A DNA stretch of 64,000 nucleotides from Fallopia convolvulus (GCA_964016875.1 OZ024722.1:15692576-15756575); one strand, 5' to 3'; counted from the first letter of the stretch, positions 31,475 through 42,138 are shown. Notes: generated from the letters alone by a model not told the origin. Translations and numbers: made by a program.

Positions 31475-32254
31475 GGATTTGATTCAAACGAAAATGGTGT
31501 TCATCATGAAAACTAGAATTTAATATGAACCATCCGATTGAAACACTAGAAATGTATCTAGGCCGGCCATCCAATTAAAAAAATAAATAATTAATTAATT
31601 TTTTTATTTTGTACTTTATTTTTTAAAGTTTTTTACGTATGTAATATGATATAAATCGAGTATGAACATAAGGCCATAAAACGTGAACATGCAATACTAA
31701 TATGTGAACGTACTTATATCATATGTGAACGTATACTAAATTTTCTGACGTTAAAAGGTGGTTATATCTGAACAACTCTTGTAATAATGTGAACATGTGT
31801 ATAAAATATGTGAACGAAATGTAAAATGTCATGCGTCGTGTTTTGGCAAAAACAAGCGAAAAAAATAAAAAAAATGTCAAATTTTTTAAGCCGTTTAACG
31901 CTTGTATGATGATTTAATCGAACATGAACATATGACCATAAAACATGAACAAACAGTACTAATATGTGAACACACTTGTAATATATGTGAACATATTATA
32001 AAATCTATGAACTGTTTAAGGCCATAATATGTGAACATGTATTATATAATAGTGTGAACATATGCAAATATAAAATATGTAAACGTAACTTAAAAAATCA
32101 AATGTCGTGTTTTTGACAAACAAGCGAAAATAAGTCAAAAATTACCATTTCACATTTATCTCTTTTATTCCTAGTCATCCATTTCTCAAATCCAAGGGTC
32201 CTCATTTGTTTCTAGTTTTTATGATAAGCCTCATTTTCATGTGAATCAACCTCT
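31475..32254. mobile_element. MULE-like MITE M1
   Basis: Termini GGATTTGATTCAAACGAAAA and (reverse complement of the right end) AGAGGTTGATTCACATGAAA form an imperfect inverted repeat of about 45 bp that includes ATCATGAAAACTAGAA. A 9 bp TSD CAATATTAT flanks it (31466-31474, 32255-32263). The interior is AT-rich with many copies of a TATGTGAACATAT-like word and no ORF. It is the same family as M4, in inverted orientation. Confidence 0.85.
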
Positions 32255-32761
32255 CAATATTATTAATATTAGAATGGAGATTAAATGAGAATTGTCCTTA
32301 TCCTATAAAATGAGAACAAATCTCAACCTTTGATTTTGTGAGATTAAAGGCCTAGATGATGTCACGCACTTCTCCTTTTTTAGAGCTAGAGGGATATTTT
32401 CATCACTTTACTGTATTTAATATTTAATTTTAATTTTCAACCTAATTTTTTACAGATGTTCACCATGTTCACGATTCTATCTCTTCGATCTCACCATTGC
32501 TCTTCGATCTCCATTGTACTCTTGATCTCCCTTGTGCTTTTGATCGAAATTCTCCTTCAATCCCCTATTTATTAATGTATTTATGTATGATTTTCATTTC
32601 TTTAGGTTTTTCAATCCATGTTCATGGGTTTTTTACTTTTCATGGATTTATGTATGATTTTTCCTCTTTGTTCATGAATTTTGGTGAAAAGAGCCATAGA
32701 ATTGAGAGAGATTGCAAAATAAAGATTTCTTTGAATTGCAATTTGAAAGATTTGATTAGAA

Positions 32762-33344
32762 GAGTTTGGTTCAAATAAAATAACTCCTTATCCTATAAAA
32801 TAAGGAGTGTTTAAAACCCTTGGATCTCCTTGATCCAAGGGCTGAATTCTCGAAAATTAAGGACACGGTGGCAATTTCGTAATTTCTCAAAAATTACAAA
32901 GTTCATCGTTATGATGAAAAAGTGCATTACGAATACCAAAAAGTACATTACTAAACCCAAATATTTTGGTCGATTGAGTTCAATCGGAATCAAGCCAATT
33001 GGATGCCCAGGACGATGCACTTTTTTGGTTTAGTAATGCACTTTTTAGTATTTCGCAATGCACTTTTCTCCAATAACGATGCACTTTTACAGTGAACCGA
33101 ACATGTCGCGTGCCCCACTGGCTTCATTTTTGTTTGCATTTTTTCGGCTTACTAATGCACTTTTTGTATTTAGCAATGCACTTTTTCAAGATAGCGATGC
33201 ACTTTTGTAATTTCCGAGAAATTACCAAAATGTCACCGTGTCCCTAAAAGGGATAGAACATCAGCTCTTGGGTCACCTTGATCCAATGGCTCTAAACACT
33301 CCTTATTTTATAGGATAAGGAGTTGTTTTATTTGAACCTTACTC
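32762..33344. mobile_element. MULE-like MITE M2
   Basis: Inverted termini of about 70 bp (GAGTTTGGTTCAAATAAAAT and GAGTAAGGTTCAAATAAAAC, both continuing with AACTCCTTATCCTATAAAAT) are flanked by a perfect 10 bp TSD TTGATTAGAA (32752-32761, 33345-33354). The interior has repeated AATGCACTTTTT words in both orientations and no gene. Confidence 0.9.
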
Positions 33345-33736
33345 TTGATTAGAAATAGAGGTTGATTTTGTATACTTGCTTGATTGTCCTCCAAGTATTT
33401 GATAAAATGCCTAAAACTTTTTTCCCCTAAATACCCAAAATCTTGCTTGATTGCATGATTGCTTGAATGTTGGATGAACTTATGGCTATTATTTGTTTGT
33501 TATACATTCATGAGCTGGATTTTGTTGATAAAACGTAAACCGTTTAGTGAATTCCCTTTTTATTTTTTACATGAATCGCATTGTGATTTTCAATGAACCT
33601 TATAGTGTAATATTATCAACCATAATGACAACATTTGTGAACCAAAAGAAAAATGTTTTTTTTCACATTTTTATTGTCCATTATGTGTTCCATGTTGCTT
33701 ATAAATTAACTTAATTTTTTCCTTTTTTTATTGTAG

Positions 33737-33900
33737 GTTGTTCATCAAGTTCCGGTCATCCTAACTTGTCTCAATCAGATAATAATGCTAGTATTAATGG
33801 AGTTTCATTGAAGGGTCTTGGTAATGATGAGAATGTTGATGCAGTTCCATTGGATGGTCATAATGAAGCTAGTGATGCCTACATTCTTCACTTATCATAA
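33737..33900 (+). CDS. Exon-like fragment, unrecognised
   Basis: A pyrimidine tract and TTGTAG acceptor precede an open frame (GCSSSSGHPNLSQSDNNASI onward, 54 codons) that ends in a normal stop at 33898-33900. It is Ser/Asn/Asp-rich with no recognised domain. It may be the last exon of a captured or decayed gene. The sequence before it (33355-33736) and after it to 34638 shows nothing else. Confidence 0.25.
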
Positions 33901-34638
33901 GATTGTTCTTATTTCATTCTCAAGATTAAACATTGAAGTTCTAGTTCTTTATTTGTCATTTTAGTAATTGTTATGTGTATTGGGAATTAAGTTGTCTGTT
34001 TTTTATGTATGTTACTTTGTGTTTGACAAAACACTTTTCTTCATTGCAATTGCTTTTAAGGTTGTTTTAGACTTCACATCGAACCCAATGAGTTGAAGGC
34101 CTTCTTTACAAATATTATGCACTTTCTGTTAAATGAACTGATTATTTAAAATTCATGCACCTTCATGTTGAAGACTATGAACCTTCATGTTGAACACTAT
34201 GAACCGCATAATTAATACTCATAAAACAGATTTCAAAGTCTAAAATATTTTTACCCATCTTTGTAAAATAAACAATTTAAGTTAACATAACAGATTATGC
34301 CATTTATATCACCGAAAAATCAACATCGAGCAAAAACCATTAGATATTCATTTTATTTGTCAATGAGATGAGATAATGAAACGTTGGCACATCTAATGTC
34401 ATAGAAAAAATGTTTAATACATTGAGTAAAACAAGCCTATACATTTAATAAAATGCACCATATGCAACAAGCAATCAAGGATCAATCGTTTCATGGACCA
34501 TTTCCATTGTGTAGCACCTGTATTGATTTCCACCGCTTTTAGTTAACTATTGTAATAACAATATAATTTAAAATCATAATTAGTATTCAATCAACCTACA
34601 AGTATAAATTCAAATAACAAGTACACTTAAAAACGCAT

Positions 34639-34848
34639 GAACCGAACTTTAATGTACTATGAACCAAAAGAACAAATGTCATGAACCAAAATTACAACTA
34701 GTATGTATGACATAAAAGACATGAACTGTAAGATGAAATATTACGAACCGAACTTTAATGTACTATGATCCAAAAGAACAAATGTCATGAACCAAAATTA
34801 CAACTAGTATGACTTATAAGACATGAACTGTAAGATGAACTATTAAGA
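34639..34848. repeat. Tandem duplication, about 106 bp unit
   Basis: Two head-to-tail copies start GAACCGAACTTTAATGTAC at 34639 and 34745, nearly identical. The surrounding DNA has further diverged ATGAACC words. Confidence 0.85.
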
Positions 34849-34920
34849 ACCCGAACTTTTAAAATCATGAACCGAAAGAAGAGTTATAATGAACCAAAAT
34901 ATATAAAGCATTTATAGAAT

Positions 34921-34993
34921 TAGCCTATGTGAGATTTGAACTCACATCCATCTGCACATGCACACTGCTCTATCATTTGAGCTAATAGGCTTT
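34921..34993 (-). repeat. tRNA-derived (SINE-like) sequence
   Basis: The minus strand has an A-box-like TAGCTCAAATGATAGAGC and a B-box with intact T-arm (GTGAGTTCAAATCTCAC), and ends can pair (AGCCTAT with ATAGGCT). The anticodon arm does not fold, so it is not a functional tRNA; a SINE head or tRNA pseudogene fits better. Confidence 0.45.
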
Positions 34994-35128
34994 TAAAGTG
35001 ATAAATGGTTTTACACAAACACCACATCATATGCAAGCAATGTGATTTTTCTCTTCTAACCCACAAAATAGAATGCAAGAAGGAAATAACATTGTCAATC
35101 TGCATCCATAGGTAAACCCATCAACGCA

Positions 35129-35422
35129 TCAAGCACCAATTTCGACCACGCTATAACAAAATAAACCCATCAACACATCCCATAAAGAGGGTTTAGGCAC
35201 CATTCCATGGTTGATCATCTCTTCCAACCACAAAACCACTTTGTAACTCCTCCCTACAAAGAAAAACCCTCTAATTTGTAAAAACATCATCATTTGCACA
35301 ACGCGGCTGATTAATCATCTTATCTAAAAGCTTAACGACCATAATAGACCTTCCCTTTTCACACAAGCCTTTCACTGCAGCATTAAATACATTTGTGGCG
35401 GGAACACAACACCATTGCGCCA
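35129..35422 (-). pseudogene. PPR protein, C-terminal part, separated from its upstream part by element F
   Basis: The minus strand reads PATNVFNAAVKGLCEKGRSI, then after a stop and frameshift near 35255 EEMINHGMVPKPSLWDVLMG to a stop at 35129-35131. Both are classic PPR repeat and PPR C-terminal motifs. The frame joins across element F to VEKEMA at 41640-41660, using the TSD CGCCA as part of a Met-Ala codon pair. Confidence 0.85.
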
Positions 35423-36480
35423 TGACCGGACTAAAGTCATTATGCCGAGATCAAAAGTAATTTAACCCAATTTTACTAACCAGTATAGTAAGCAAGCAAG
35501 GGGTCGAACCCAAGAGAACTGAGGCTTCTAGTTTCAATATTTTTATCAACTTAAGGAAAAAGGGGTTTTGGAAATAGTTTGATCTATCTAAACTATCTAA
35601 CAAACTAATAAACAAAACAAGTATTCAAATTAAGAGAAGCAAACAAGTTTATCCAGCAGATTCACATTGATAAAGTCATTCGATCATTGGTTTTTTCCTT
35701 TGATTTCATTCACACCCAAGATTAATTCCTATCTTGATCATTAACAATCGCAAGTCCACGGTCCAAGCAATTCCTTAATCCTAGGCAAGGACGCTTAAAC
35801 TAGAATTAGCATAGAGAACAAGGATATACAGGATATCGATTCAAGCAATCAAGCTACGAGTCAATTGCAAGAACAAACAATCAAATCTCTTTCTCAATTC
35901 CTAGTCCACGGTCCTAGAAATTAAGTTGTTTCATAGATCAAGTAAGATCACATAGACAATGATTCAAACCTAATCAAACTGTAGAATATCAATCAAATTG
36001 AACAAGTTGCGCACCAAGTGAAATCAATTGATAATCATGGAATTAAGCACAAAGAGAAAAGATATTAATCAAGGGAAAGAAAACAATACCGAAAACCTTA
36101 CGAAATCATAAATTAATGCTTCACTAATGAATAAACTCCAAGGTTTAAGTCTCCATCAATGAAATACAAAACTAGGTCTAAACTAAACTATGAATCTGAT
36201 ATTATGGAATAGAATGTTGATATCCGCTTTTTAGGTAGGTTTTTAGTGTCTAGATAGATTAGATTTAGTTGGTTTTCGTACTAGAGTTTTATGTTTTTGA
36301 GTCTTTTTGCCTTAGTTTTCGTATTTCCTTGAGACTCGGAAACTACACATCTTTTGTGTCTTTTCATAGGAATTTTGGAGCTTAACGAAGGATTTGGAGC
36401 ATCACAAGAAGAAGTGGACAAGTCATGAAGAGAATCTAAGGAAGAGAGGCGAAAAGAGGAGCGAAATCAAGCCTAAGAAG

Positions 36481-36736
36481 CTCGTGCACGAGCCAAAGTG
36501 ACCCAAGACCGACCATCCAAGGTCGTGCACGAGCCAACACTTGTCAAGATCGACCCACCCAAGATGCAAGATCTCAAGCACGACCCTAGGGGGGTCGTGC
36601 ACGACCCATTTGGGTCGATCATGGCGCCGACTTTTCCTTATTCCGAGATCTTTTGTGATATATTCTATCTTTCATTTTAGGAAGTAGTTTTATCTTATTT
36701 CCTAGGTTAATTAGGACTCCTTTTTCTCTATAAAAG
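36481..36736 (+). promoter_or_regulatory. U3 promoter of solo LTR G: palindrome cassette plus TATA box
   Basis: GGTCGTGCACGACC (a perfect 14 bp palindrome), CTCGTGCACGAGCC, GGTCGTGCACGAGCC and partial sites lie in 36481-36620, 109 bp upstream of TATAAAAG (36729-36736). Confidence 0.7.
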
Positions 36737-37342
36737 GAGGCTAAACCCTTTGTTTTGGGAGGAGGAGATTGAGGGGACTTTATATGGTTTTATCTAGCAA
36801 TTGGGGAGAAGACTTGGAGAACAAGTTGGAGAAATTTGTAAGACTTCTTAGTTTTAATTTGATTTTTCGGTTTGTTTGTTATGATCATGTCTTCGTTCTT
36901 CCTTACCATGAGTGAGTAGTTTTTCTTAGATTCTAGGGTTGGGTGAAAACCCAACACAATCATGCATGTCTAAACTTGAATTCATGACTTGAATGCTTGA
37001 AGATCATATCTATCTATCTTGTGCTAAATACCTTTGCGAAAGTTGAGGTATGTCTTGCAATTAACCTAAAAGCGAAAGTGTAAAGTTGATTGCTTGACTA
37101 GTTCTAATTGGATTATTTGCGAAAGTTGATATTCCTAGGTTGAAGGATAGATGGAAAGTTGTTTAATTTGCGATAGTTGATTGAATAACTTGAATCGTTT
37201 GCGACAGTTGACTTTTCTATGATCATAATTGCATGATAGTTGTGAATTCTTGTTAAAAGCATGTATGATTGTTGTTGTGGTAGCCCTAGCCCTAGGATTC
37301 CCTTTTTATATTTGAGTTAACTCATTGAATTGCATCGATCTC

Positions 37343-37465
37343 GACCCCCACCAAGGTCGTGCTCGAGCCTAGCATCGTTTGTGTGTTCGTGTGTGTTTGT
37401 GTGTGCCCAGGACCGACCCCCATAGGGTCGTGCACGACCCTAATCAGTTCGGTCCTGGCCTTGTT
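37343..37465. repeat. Downstream palindrome cluster in solo LTR G
   Basis: Contains AAGGTCGTGCTCGAGCC and GGGTCGTGCACGACCC plus half-sites (AGGACCGACC), on the transcript side of the TATA box. It mirrors the two-cluster layout of element A. Confidence 0.75.
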
Positions 37466-37682
37466 TTGTTCGTGTTTTCTCACTTTTTGTAGTTTATCAA
37501 CTAATCTTTAGCACTATTCTCATTCCCGTGGATGAACCTGACTCCGCTATACTCAGCGGCGTCTTGAATATAAAATTATTTGTTCAAGAAACCCTTCAAC
37601 AAATGTCTCGTAACCTAAAAACCTCGGACTTTTATAATGAGTTCCGAAAAAGAAAAGATAAAAGAAAACAAAATACAAGATA

Positions 37683-38751
37683 GTGAAACGTCTGGCGGCA
37701 CTGAGTCAATGGAATTTCTTTTGTAAGCTCCGAGCCGGAGAGATCGAGGTGCAGAAATTGGAGAAACAAATTGCTGAATTAAGAAAACTAGAGGAGGTGT
37801 TGGCCATAAAGACGGAGGCAATTCTCGAAGATCAAGGTTCTGAGCAAGAACCGCGCACGCGGGATGACAATCGCGCACGCGGTTCCGGTACAGAACCAAC
37901 AGATCCCCCCGAAGAGCCAAACCGCGAGCGCAGGGCCCTCTCCCGCTAGCGCGGTGACGAAGCGATCGCATCTCCTAGGCTCTCCGATGAGCCGTGCGCG
38001 CCACCTGAGCCGCGAGCGCGGTAACCCTTGCGACGAATATGATTCGTATGTAAGGTCGTACTTCCCTCCTCTCAGCTCGTATAAGCCGGTTCCGCCCTTT
38101 CCGGAGGCACTCAAAGACCCTTCATGGGATGAAGAGATGGATGATAATAGTCATGTGATGACGGAGGAGGAATATTTCCTTAAGTTTGACAGCTCCTGGA
38201 ATGATGACGACGAGCCTGATGACTCGAAGAAGGAGCTAGATGATGATATGGAGATTTTCCTTCCACCTGAGGAGATGTCTATGTCTCCTGCCGTGGAGCC
38301 CTTTGTTGTGATCGATCATGATCCCTGTATCCTTTCCTCTTCTTCCTTACTCTCCTGGTGAATACCCTCCATCGATATCTGTTTGCGTGATGTGTCTGCA
38401 AAAGATCCTAAGCATGATAGTTTACCTAGTGATTTCTCAAATTTTAAGGGTGGTAGTGTTAACATGAAAATCATTACTCTTGATTTAAATTTTAAAAAAC
38501 TACCTCATCCTCTCAACTGGTTCTATCCTAAACCATCTAACCATGACTTTTCTAGTGGGTTTGATAAACTGAAACGGTGTTTGAATGCTATATTATTCGG
38601 TTTCAAGTTATCATTGTGCTATATTTGCTTGCATGACAGTTGTTCGAATGATTTTGATAGACTTCTCAGGGCGTTGACAATATCCAATCATGAACACGTC
38701 AAGCCATCGACGTTAAACAAAGGCGTTGATTGGGAGGCAACCCAAGGTTAG
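37683..38751 (+). pseudogene. Unrecognised plus-strand ORFs in the interior of element F
   Basis: First an 88-codon frame with a coiled coil (IEVQKLEKQIAELRKLEEVL), then, in another frame from about 37864, a Pro/Arg region encoded by palindromic words, an acidic stretch (SSWNDDDEPDDSKKELDDDM), a TGA at 38359-38361, and a continuation ending NKGVDWEATQG. The last codons overlap the post-pol box GGGAGGCAACCCAAGG, which in elements E and I follows pol. So this segment is element-derived but opposite to gag and both LTRs. I do not recognise a domain; it may be a gag tail joined to a 3' ORF, or a captured sequence. Confidence 0.45.
37857..38025. repeat. GC-rich palindrome words inside the plus-strand ORFs of element F
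   Basis: CGCGCACGCGGG, CGCGCACGCGG, CCGCGAGCGCAGG, CGCTAGCGCGG and CCGCGAGCGCGGTAACC. The last matches the LTR word of element F at 41201-41214 (CCGCGAGCGCGGTA), tying this segment to element F. Confidence 0.7.
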
Positions 38752-39009
38752 ATAGACTCTCTCCCACCTTTGTTTTCTTTTCATTAGCTTAGTTTGTTTT
38801 TGGTTTGTGAGATAACGTGTAGGTACTAGGTCTGAAAGGACGATTCTAGTGCGAAACCGCGCTCGCGGTTGAGCCTAGAACCCATCCCGAAGAACAGGTA
38901 CTAGACCCGCGCATGTGCTCCTCGGGTCGCGTGCGCGGTTTGAGGATGTTTGCTCTTGTAAAAAAATTATATCTTCTATCTTCCATCCTTCTATCTTTTC
39001 CATCTTCTT
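38752..39009. other. Non-coding end of the inverted segment of element F
   Basis: Holds two more words (ACCGCGCTCGCGGTT at 38875-38889 and GGTCGCGTGCGCGGTTT near 38925-38941) and a T/C-rich run. The breakpoint to minus-strand gag lies near 39010. Confidence 0.5.
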
Positions 39010-40236
39010 CTATTTATTCTCTCCATCCTCTTCGGAGATTCTTATGTATGCATTCCTATTTGCATCTTCAGGAGGATTTGAGTTATAAGAACCTTGCCCT
39101 TGTTGTCTTGGAGGATTCTGAGGTCTGAACTGTTGTTGACCTCTAGGTTGAGCTGGATTTTGATTCCACCTAAAATTAGGGTGGGCTGCCCATCATGGGT
39201 TATAGGTGTTCAAATAAGGATCAAACCGAGGCCGTGGTTGACCAAATCCACCTACAACGTTAACCTCAGCGGGCTCTTGCATAATGGGACATGTATCAGT
39301 AGAATGAGTAGTTTCAGCACAAATCCCGCACACCTTCACCTGCTAGATTTCACTTTTCAACATCATCTGCCTCATCATCTCGTTTAGTTCCTTGAGTTCA
39401 GCATTATTAGAACTGCTAGACTCAACAACATTGGCAGATCTAGTGGAACGAGTGGTAGCCCTCTTGCTAAAACTCCTTGATTCTTCAGCAAGCGCACCAA
39501 TGATCTCGAAAGCTTCCCTTGCAGTTTTGTTCAATATGCTTCCACCACAGGTAGCATTAACCATCCTTCTATCGTCATCACAAAGACCATCAAAGATAAA
39601 ACATATGAGATCCTTGTCACTGTAACCGTGGTATGGACAGCTAGCAACTAGTCTCTTGTAGCGCTCATAATAATCATACATGCTTTCTTCTTCTTGTTGC
39701 TCAAGATTACTTAAACTCTTCTTGAGGCTAGTCTGCTTGGTGGGAGGGAATTACTTCTCAAGAAACATAGCTTTCATTTGAGACCATGTAGTAATGGACC
39801 CTGGAATAAGATAGAGAAGCCATTCTTTTGCATTGCCTTCCAAAGAGAATTGAAAAGCTCTCAACTTGATTTGATCTTCTGTCACCTTACTTGGCTTCAT
39901 ACTTATGCACACAACATGGAATTCAGAGAGATGTTTATTGGGATCTTCACCACTGAGTCCATGGAATTTAGGCAAGTGATGAATCAGTCCAAATTTCAGC
40001 TCAAACTGGACATCGCCAGCTAGTGCAGGAAACTCAACAGCAAGTTGTTGTTGTTGCAGATTAGGAGTCGTGAATTGCCTTAAAGTTCTTTCAGCCATGT
40101 TTTCAGATTCAGATTCAGCAGATTCTTGATCAAACAATAATCGACGCGAGATCTCACGTCGCACCCTGAAAAGAGTCCTCTCAATTTCTGTATCAAAAGG
40201 AAGCAAATCTGAGTCAGTAGAACGGGTGTGGACCAT
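39010..40236 (-). pseudogene. Gag of element F
   Basis: It starts at ATG 40236 (MVHTRSTDSDLLPFDTEIER). The gag domain follows (PKFHGLSGEDPNKHLSEFHV, GNAKEWLLYLIPGSITTWSQ, then SMYDYYERYKRLVASCPYHG), then a zinc knuckle CX2CX4HX4C (CGICAETTHSTDTC, near 39300-39340) and an Asn/Gln/Pro-rich tail. Stops break it: TAA near 39750 and 39340, TGA near 39195. This is Athila-type gag. It meets the inverted segment at its left end, and no protease follows. Confidence 0.88.
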
Positions 40237-40291
40237 AAATTAGGTCCACACAATAGTCAATAAAAGTACTAACTTTAGAATTAAACACAAA

Positions 40292-40310
40292 CTCCCCGGC
40301 AACGGCGCCA
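40292..40310 (-). other. Primer-binding site of element F
   Basis: Minus strand TGGCGCCGTTGCCGGGGAG, 5 bp inside the 5' LTR; the same tRNA class as element A. Confidence 0.85.
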
Positions 40311-40315
40311 AAATT

Positions 40316-41639
40316 TGACCGGACTAAAGTCGTTATGCCGAGATCAAAAGTAATTTAACCCTATTTTACTAACCAGTATAGTAAGCAAGCAAGGGGTCGA
40401 ACCCAAGAGAACTGAGGCTTCTAGTTTCAATATTTTTATCAACTTAAGGAAAAGGGGGTTTTGGAAATAGTTTGATCTATCTAAACTATCTAACAAACTA
40501 ATAAACAAAACTAGTATTCAAATTAAGAGAAGCAAACAAGTTTATCCAGCAGATTCACATTGATAAAGTCATTCGATCATTGGTTTTTTCCTTTGATTTC
40601 ATTCACACCCAAGATTAATTCCTATCCTGATCATTAACAATCGCAAGTCCACGGTCCAAGCAATTCTTTAATCCTAGGCAAGGACGCTTAACCTAGAATT
40701 AGCATAGAGAACAAGGATATAGTGGATATCGATTCAAGCAATCAAGCTACGAGTCAATTGCAAGAACAAACAATCAAATCTCTTTCTCAATTCCTAGTCC
40801 ACGGTCCTAGAAATTAAGTTGTTTCATAGATCAAGTAAGATCACATAGACAATGATTCAAACCTAATCAAACTGTAGAATATCAATCAAATTCAACAAGT
40901 TGCGCACCAAGTGAAATCAATTGATAATCATGGAATTAAGCACAAAGAGAAAAGATATTAATCAAGGGAAAGAAATCAATAGCGAAAACCTTACGAAATC
41001 ATAAATCAATGCTTCACTGATGAATAAACTCCAAGGTTTAAGTCTCCATTAATGAAATACAAAACTAGGTCTAAACTAAACTATGAATTTGATATTATGG
41101 AATAGAATGTCTCGTAACCTAAAAACCTCGGACTTTTATAATGAGTTCCGAAAAAGAAAAGATAAAAAGAAAACAAAATACAAGATCCGAAACACCAGCC
41201 ACCGCGAGCGCGGTAGGAATCCGCGGGCGCGGCAAAGGCGGCTACATAGTTTCGCGGAAATAGAACTCACCGCGGGCGCGGTAGGATTCCGCGGTCGCGG
41301 GTCTTCTTCTGACAACTTTCTGATGTTACCTTCGGAGGTGGTTTTGACCCACTTAGAGTTGGAATTTGAACTCGCAGTAAAAACATGAATTGTAGCTCTT
41401 CGAGTTAGCTTTCCAATGATACCAATTTCATCTTCATCCGATCACCGTAGCTTCCGAACGATGCGTCACAAGAAAATGGTATCAAAATAACTCCAAATCA
41501 ACATTTGTCTTCAAAACTCTTGCAATTTTTCAAATCGTGTCTTCAGTCTTCATATTACAATTATGCTCAAAACTAACTTAAACACACTCAAATCATGCCT
41601 AAAATACAAGAGATAACCATACTAATCTAGAGCGTATCC
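40316..41639 (-). repeat. 5' LTR of element F
   Basis: Plus-strand start TGACCGGACTAAAG matches the left LTR at 35423. The right end is fixed by the TSD and PPR continuity, giving an unusual terminus (TATCC rather than CA); CA-like ends are possible 20 bp inward at 41619. About 170 bp (41312-41480) are homologous to the LTR of element I. Confidence 0.85.
41133..41302 (-). promoter_or_regulatory. U3 promoter of element F: TATA box plus GC-palindrome cassette
   Basis: Minus-strand TATAAAAG at 41140-41133. From 59 bp upstream, CCGCGAGCGCGG, CCGCGGGCGCGG (twice) and CCGCGGTCGCGGG at 41199-41302: inverted CCGCG/CGCGG arms around a short variable centre. Confidence 0.72.
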
Positions 41640-41730
41640 CGCCATCTCTTTTTCAACCACTTTGATAGCCTCATAAACTAGACCTTCTTTGCAAAAGGCA
41701 GCTACTTATTCTTCATAGATTGCCGGCTAA
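41640..41730 (-). pseudogene. PPR protein, upstream part, separated from its C-terminus by element F
   Basis: The minus strand reads YEE, a stop, then VAAFCKEGLVYEAIKVVEKE and MA at the TSD: a PPR helix pair. It continues at 35422. Nothing recognisable lies upstream from 41731 to 42129. Confidence 0.8.
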
Positions 41731-42138
41731 TTTTGGAGACGAATTTGTAGACTTTGAGGATGCAGAGACGATACGAGTTCAAACCGATCAAATTTGACGA
41801 ATTTGTAGAAAAAAATTCAATTGAGAAGTACGAGTTCAAACCAATCAAATTTGGAGAAGAATTTGTACGCTTTGACGAGGAGAAGATATGTCATCCGTCT
41901 TGATTCTCTCTTTTCCTTCCTAGGGTTGTTTGAAAGGGAGAAGGGCTTGGGGGAGAAGGAAAGATATTTTTGGACCATTCTGAATTTTTATTCTAAATTA
42001 CACTCCGTGCCATGTATTAATAAATCAACCTTTATTTGATCTAATCTCACCCGTACATACTCTTGATCCAACGCTCTAAATGTGTTCTTAGTCTCACCCT
42101 ATGAAATATTTACATCAGAACCCTCCGCATTAATATTA

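Larger units (their letters stand above)
36218..37601 (+). repeat. Solo LTR G (Athila-like) inside the LTR of element F
   Basis: Begins TGATATCCGC, ends CCTTCAACA, flanked by a perfect TSD AATGT (36213-36217, 37602-37606). A plus-strand TATA box CTATAAAAGG near 36728 gives its orientation. It has a palindrome cluster upstream of the TATA box and another near its 3' end (37343-37465). No full element of this family is in the window. Confidence 0.9.
35423..37680 (-). repeat. 3' LTR of element F, inner end missing, split by solo LTR G
   Basis: 35423-36217 and 37607-37680 together match 40316-41186 of the other LTR. The remaining roughly 450 bp, including the GC-rich cassette, are replaced at 37681 by unrelated sequence. 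A TATA box remains at 37629-37636 (minus). Confidence 0.85.
35423..41639 (-). mobile_element. Athila-like gypsy element F, rearranged, in a PPR pseudogene
   Basis: TSD CGCCA (35418-35422, 41640-41644), confirmed because the PPR reading joins across it. From the right: 5' LTR (40316-41639), Athila-type primer site, minus-strand gag (39010-40236). Then comes a segment (37681-39009) whose ORFs and post-pol box run on the plus strand. Then a left LTR (35423-37680) that is truncated at its inner end and split by solo LTR G. Protease, RT and integrase are absent. The inner segment looks inverted. Confidence 0.85.
32272..42129. mobile_element. Candidate Pack-MULE carrying PPR sequence (with later nested insertions)
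   Basis: The interval is flanked by TTAATATTA (32263-32271 and 42130-42138). Its ends have a similar layout on opposite strands: TGAGAACAAATCTC...CTTTGAT on the left, and TGAGACTAAGAACACATTTAGAGCGTTGGAT on the right when reversed. Removing M2 and element F leaves about 3 kb holding a PPR pseudogene and an exon-like ORF. The end similarity is weak and the 9-mer is low-complexity, so this is a hypothesis. Confidence 0.35.

Noticed and set aside
32497..32778. 93-codon plus-strand ORF
   Set aside because: AT-rich, Phe/Ile-rich, no domain, and it overlaps the left TSD and terminus of MITE M2.
34921..34993. Functional tRNA gene on the minus strand
   Set aside because: T arm, D stem and acceptor can pair, but the anticodon stem cannot and the D loop lacks GG; tRNA-derived sequence only.
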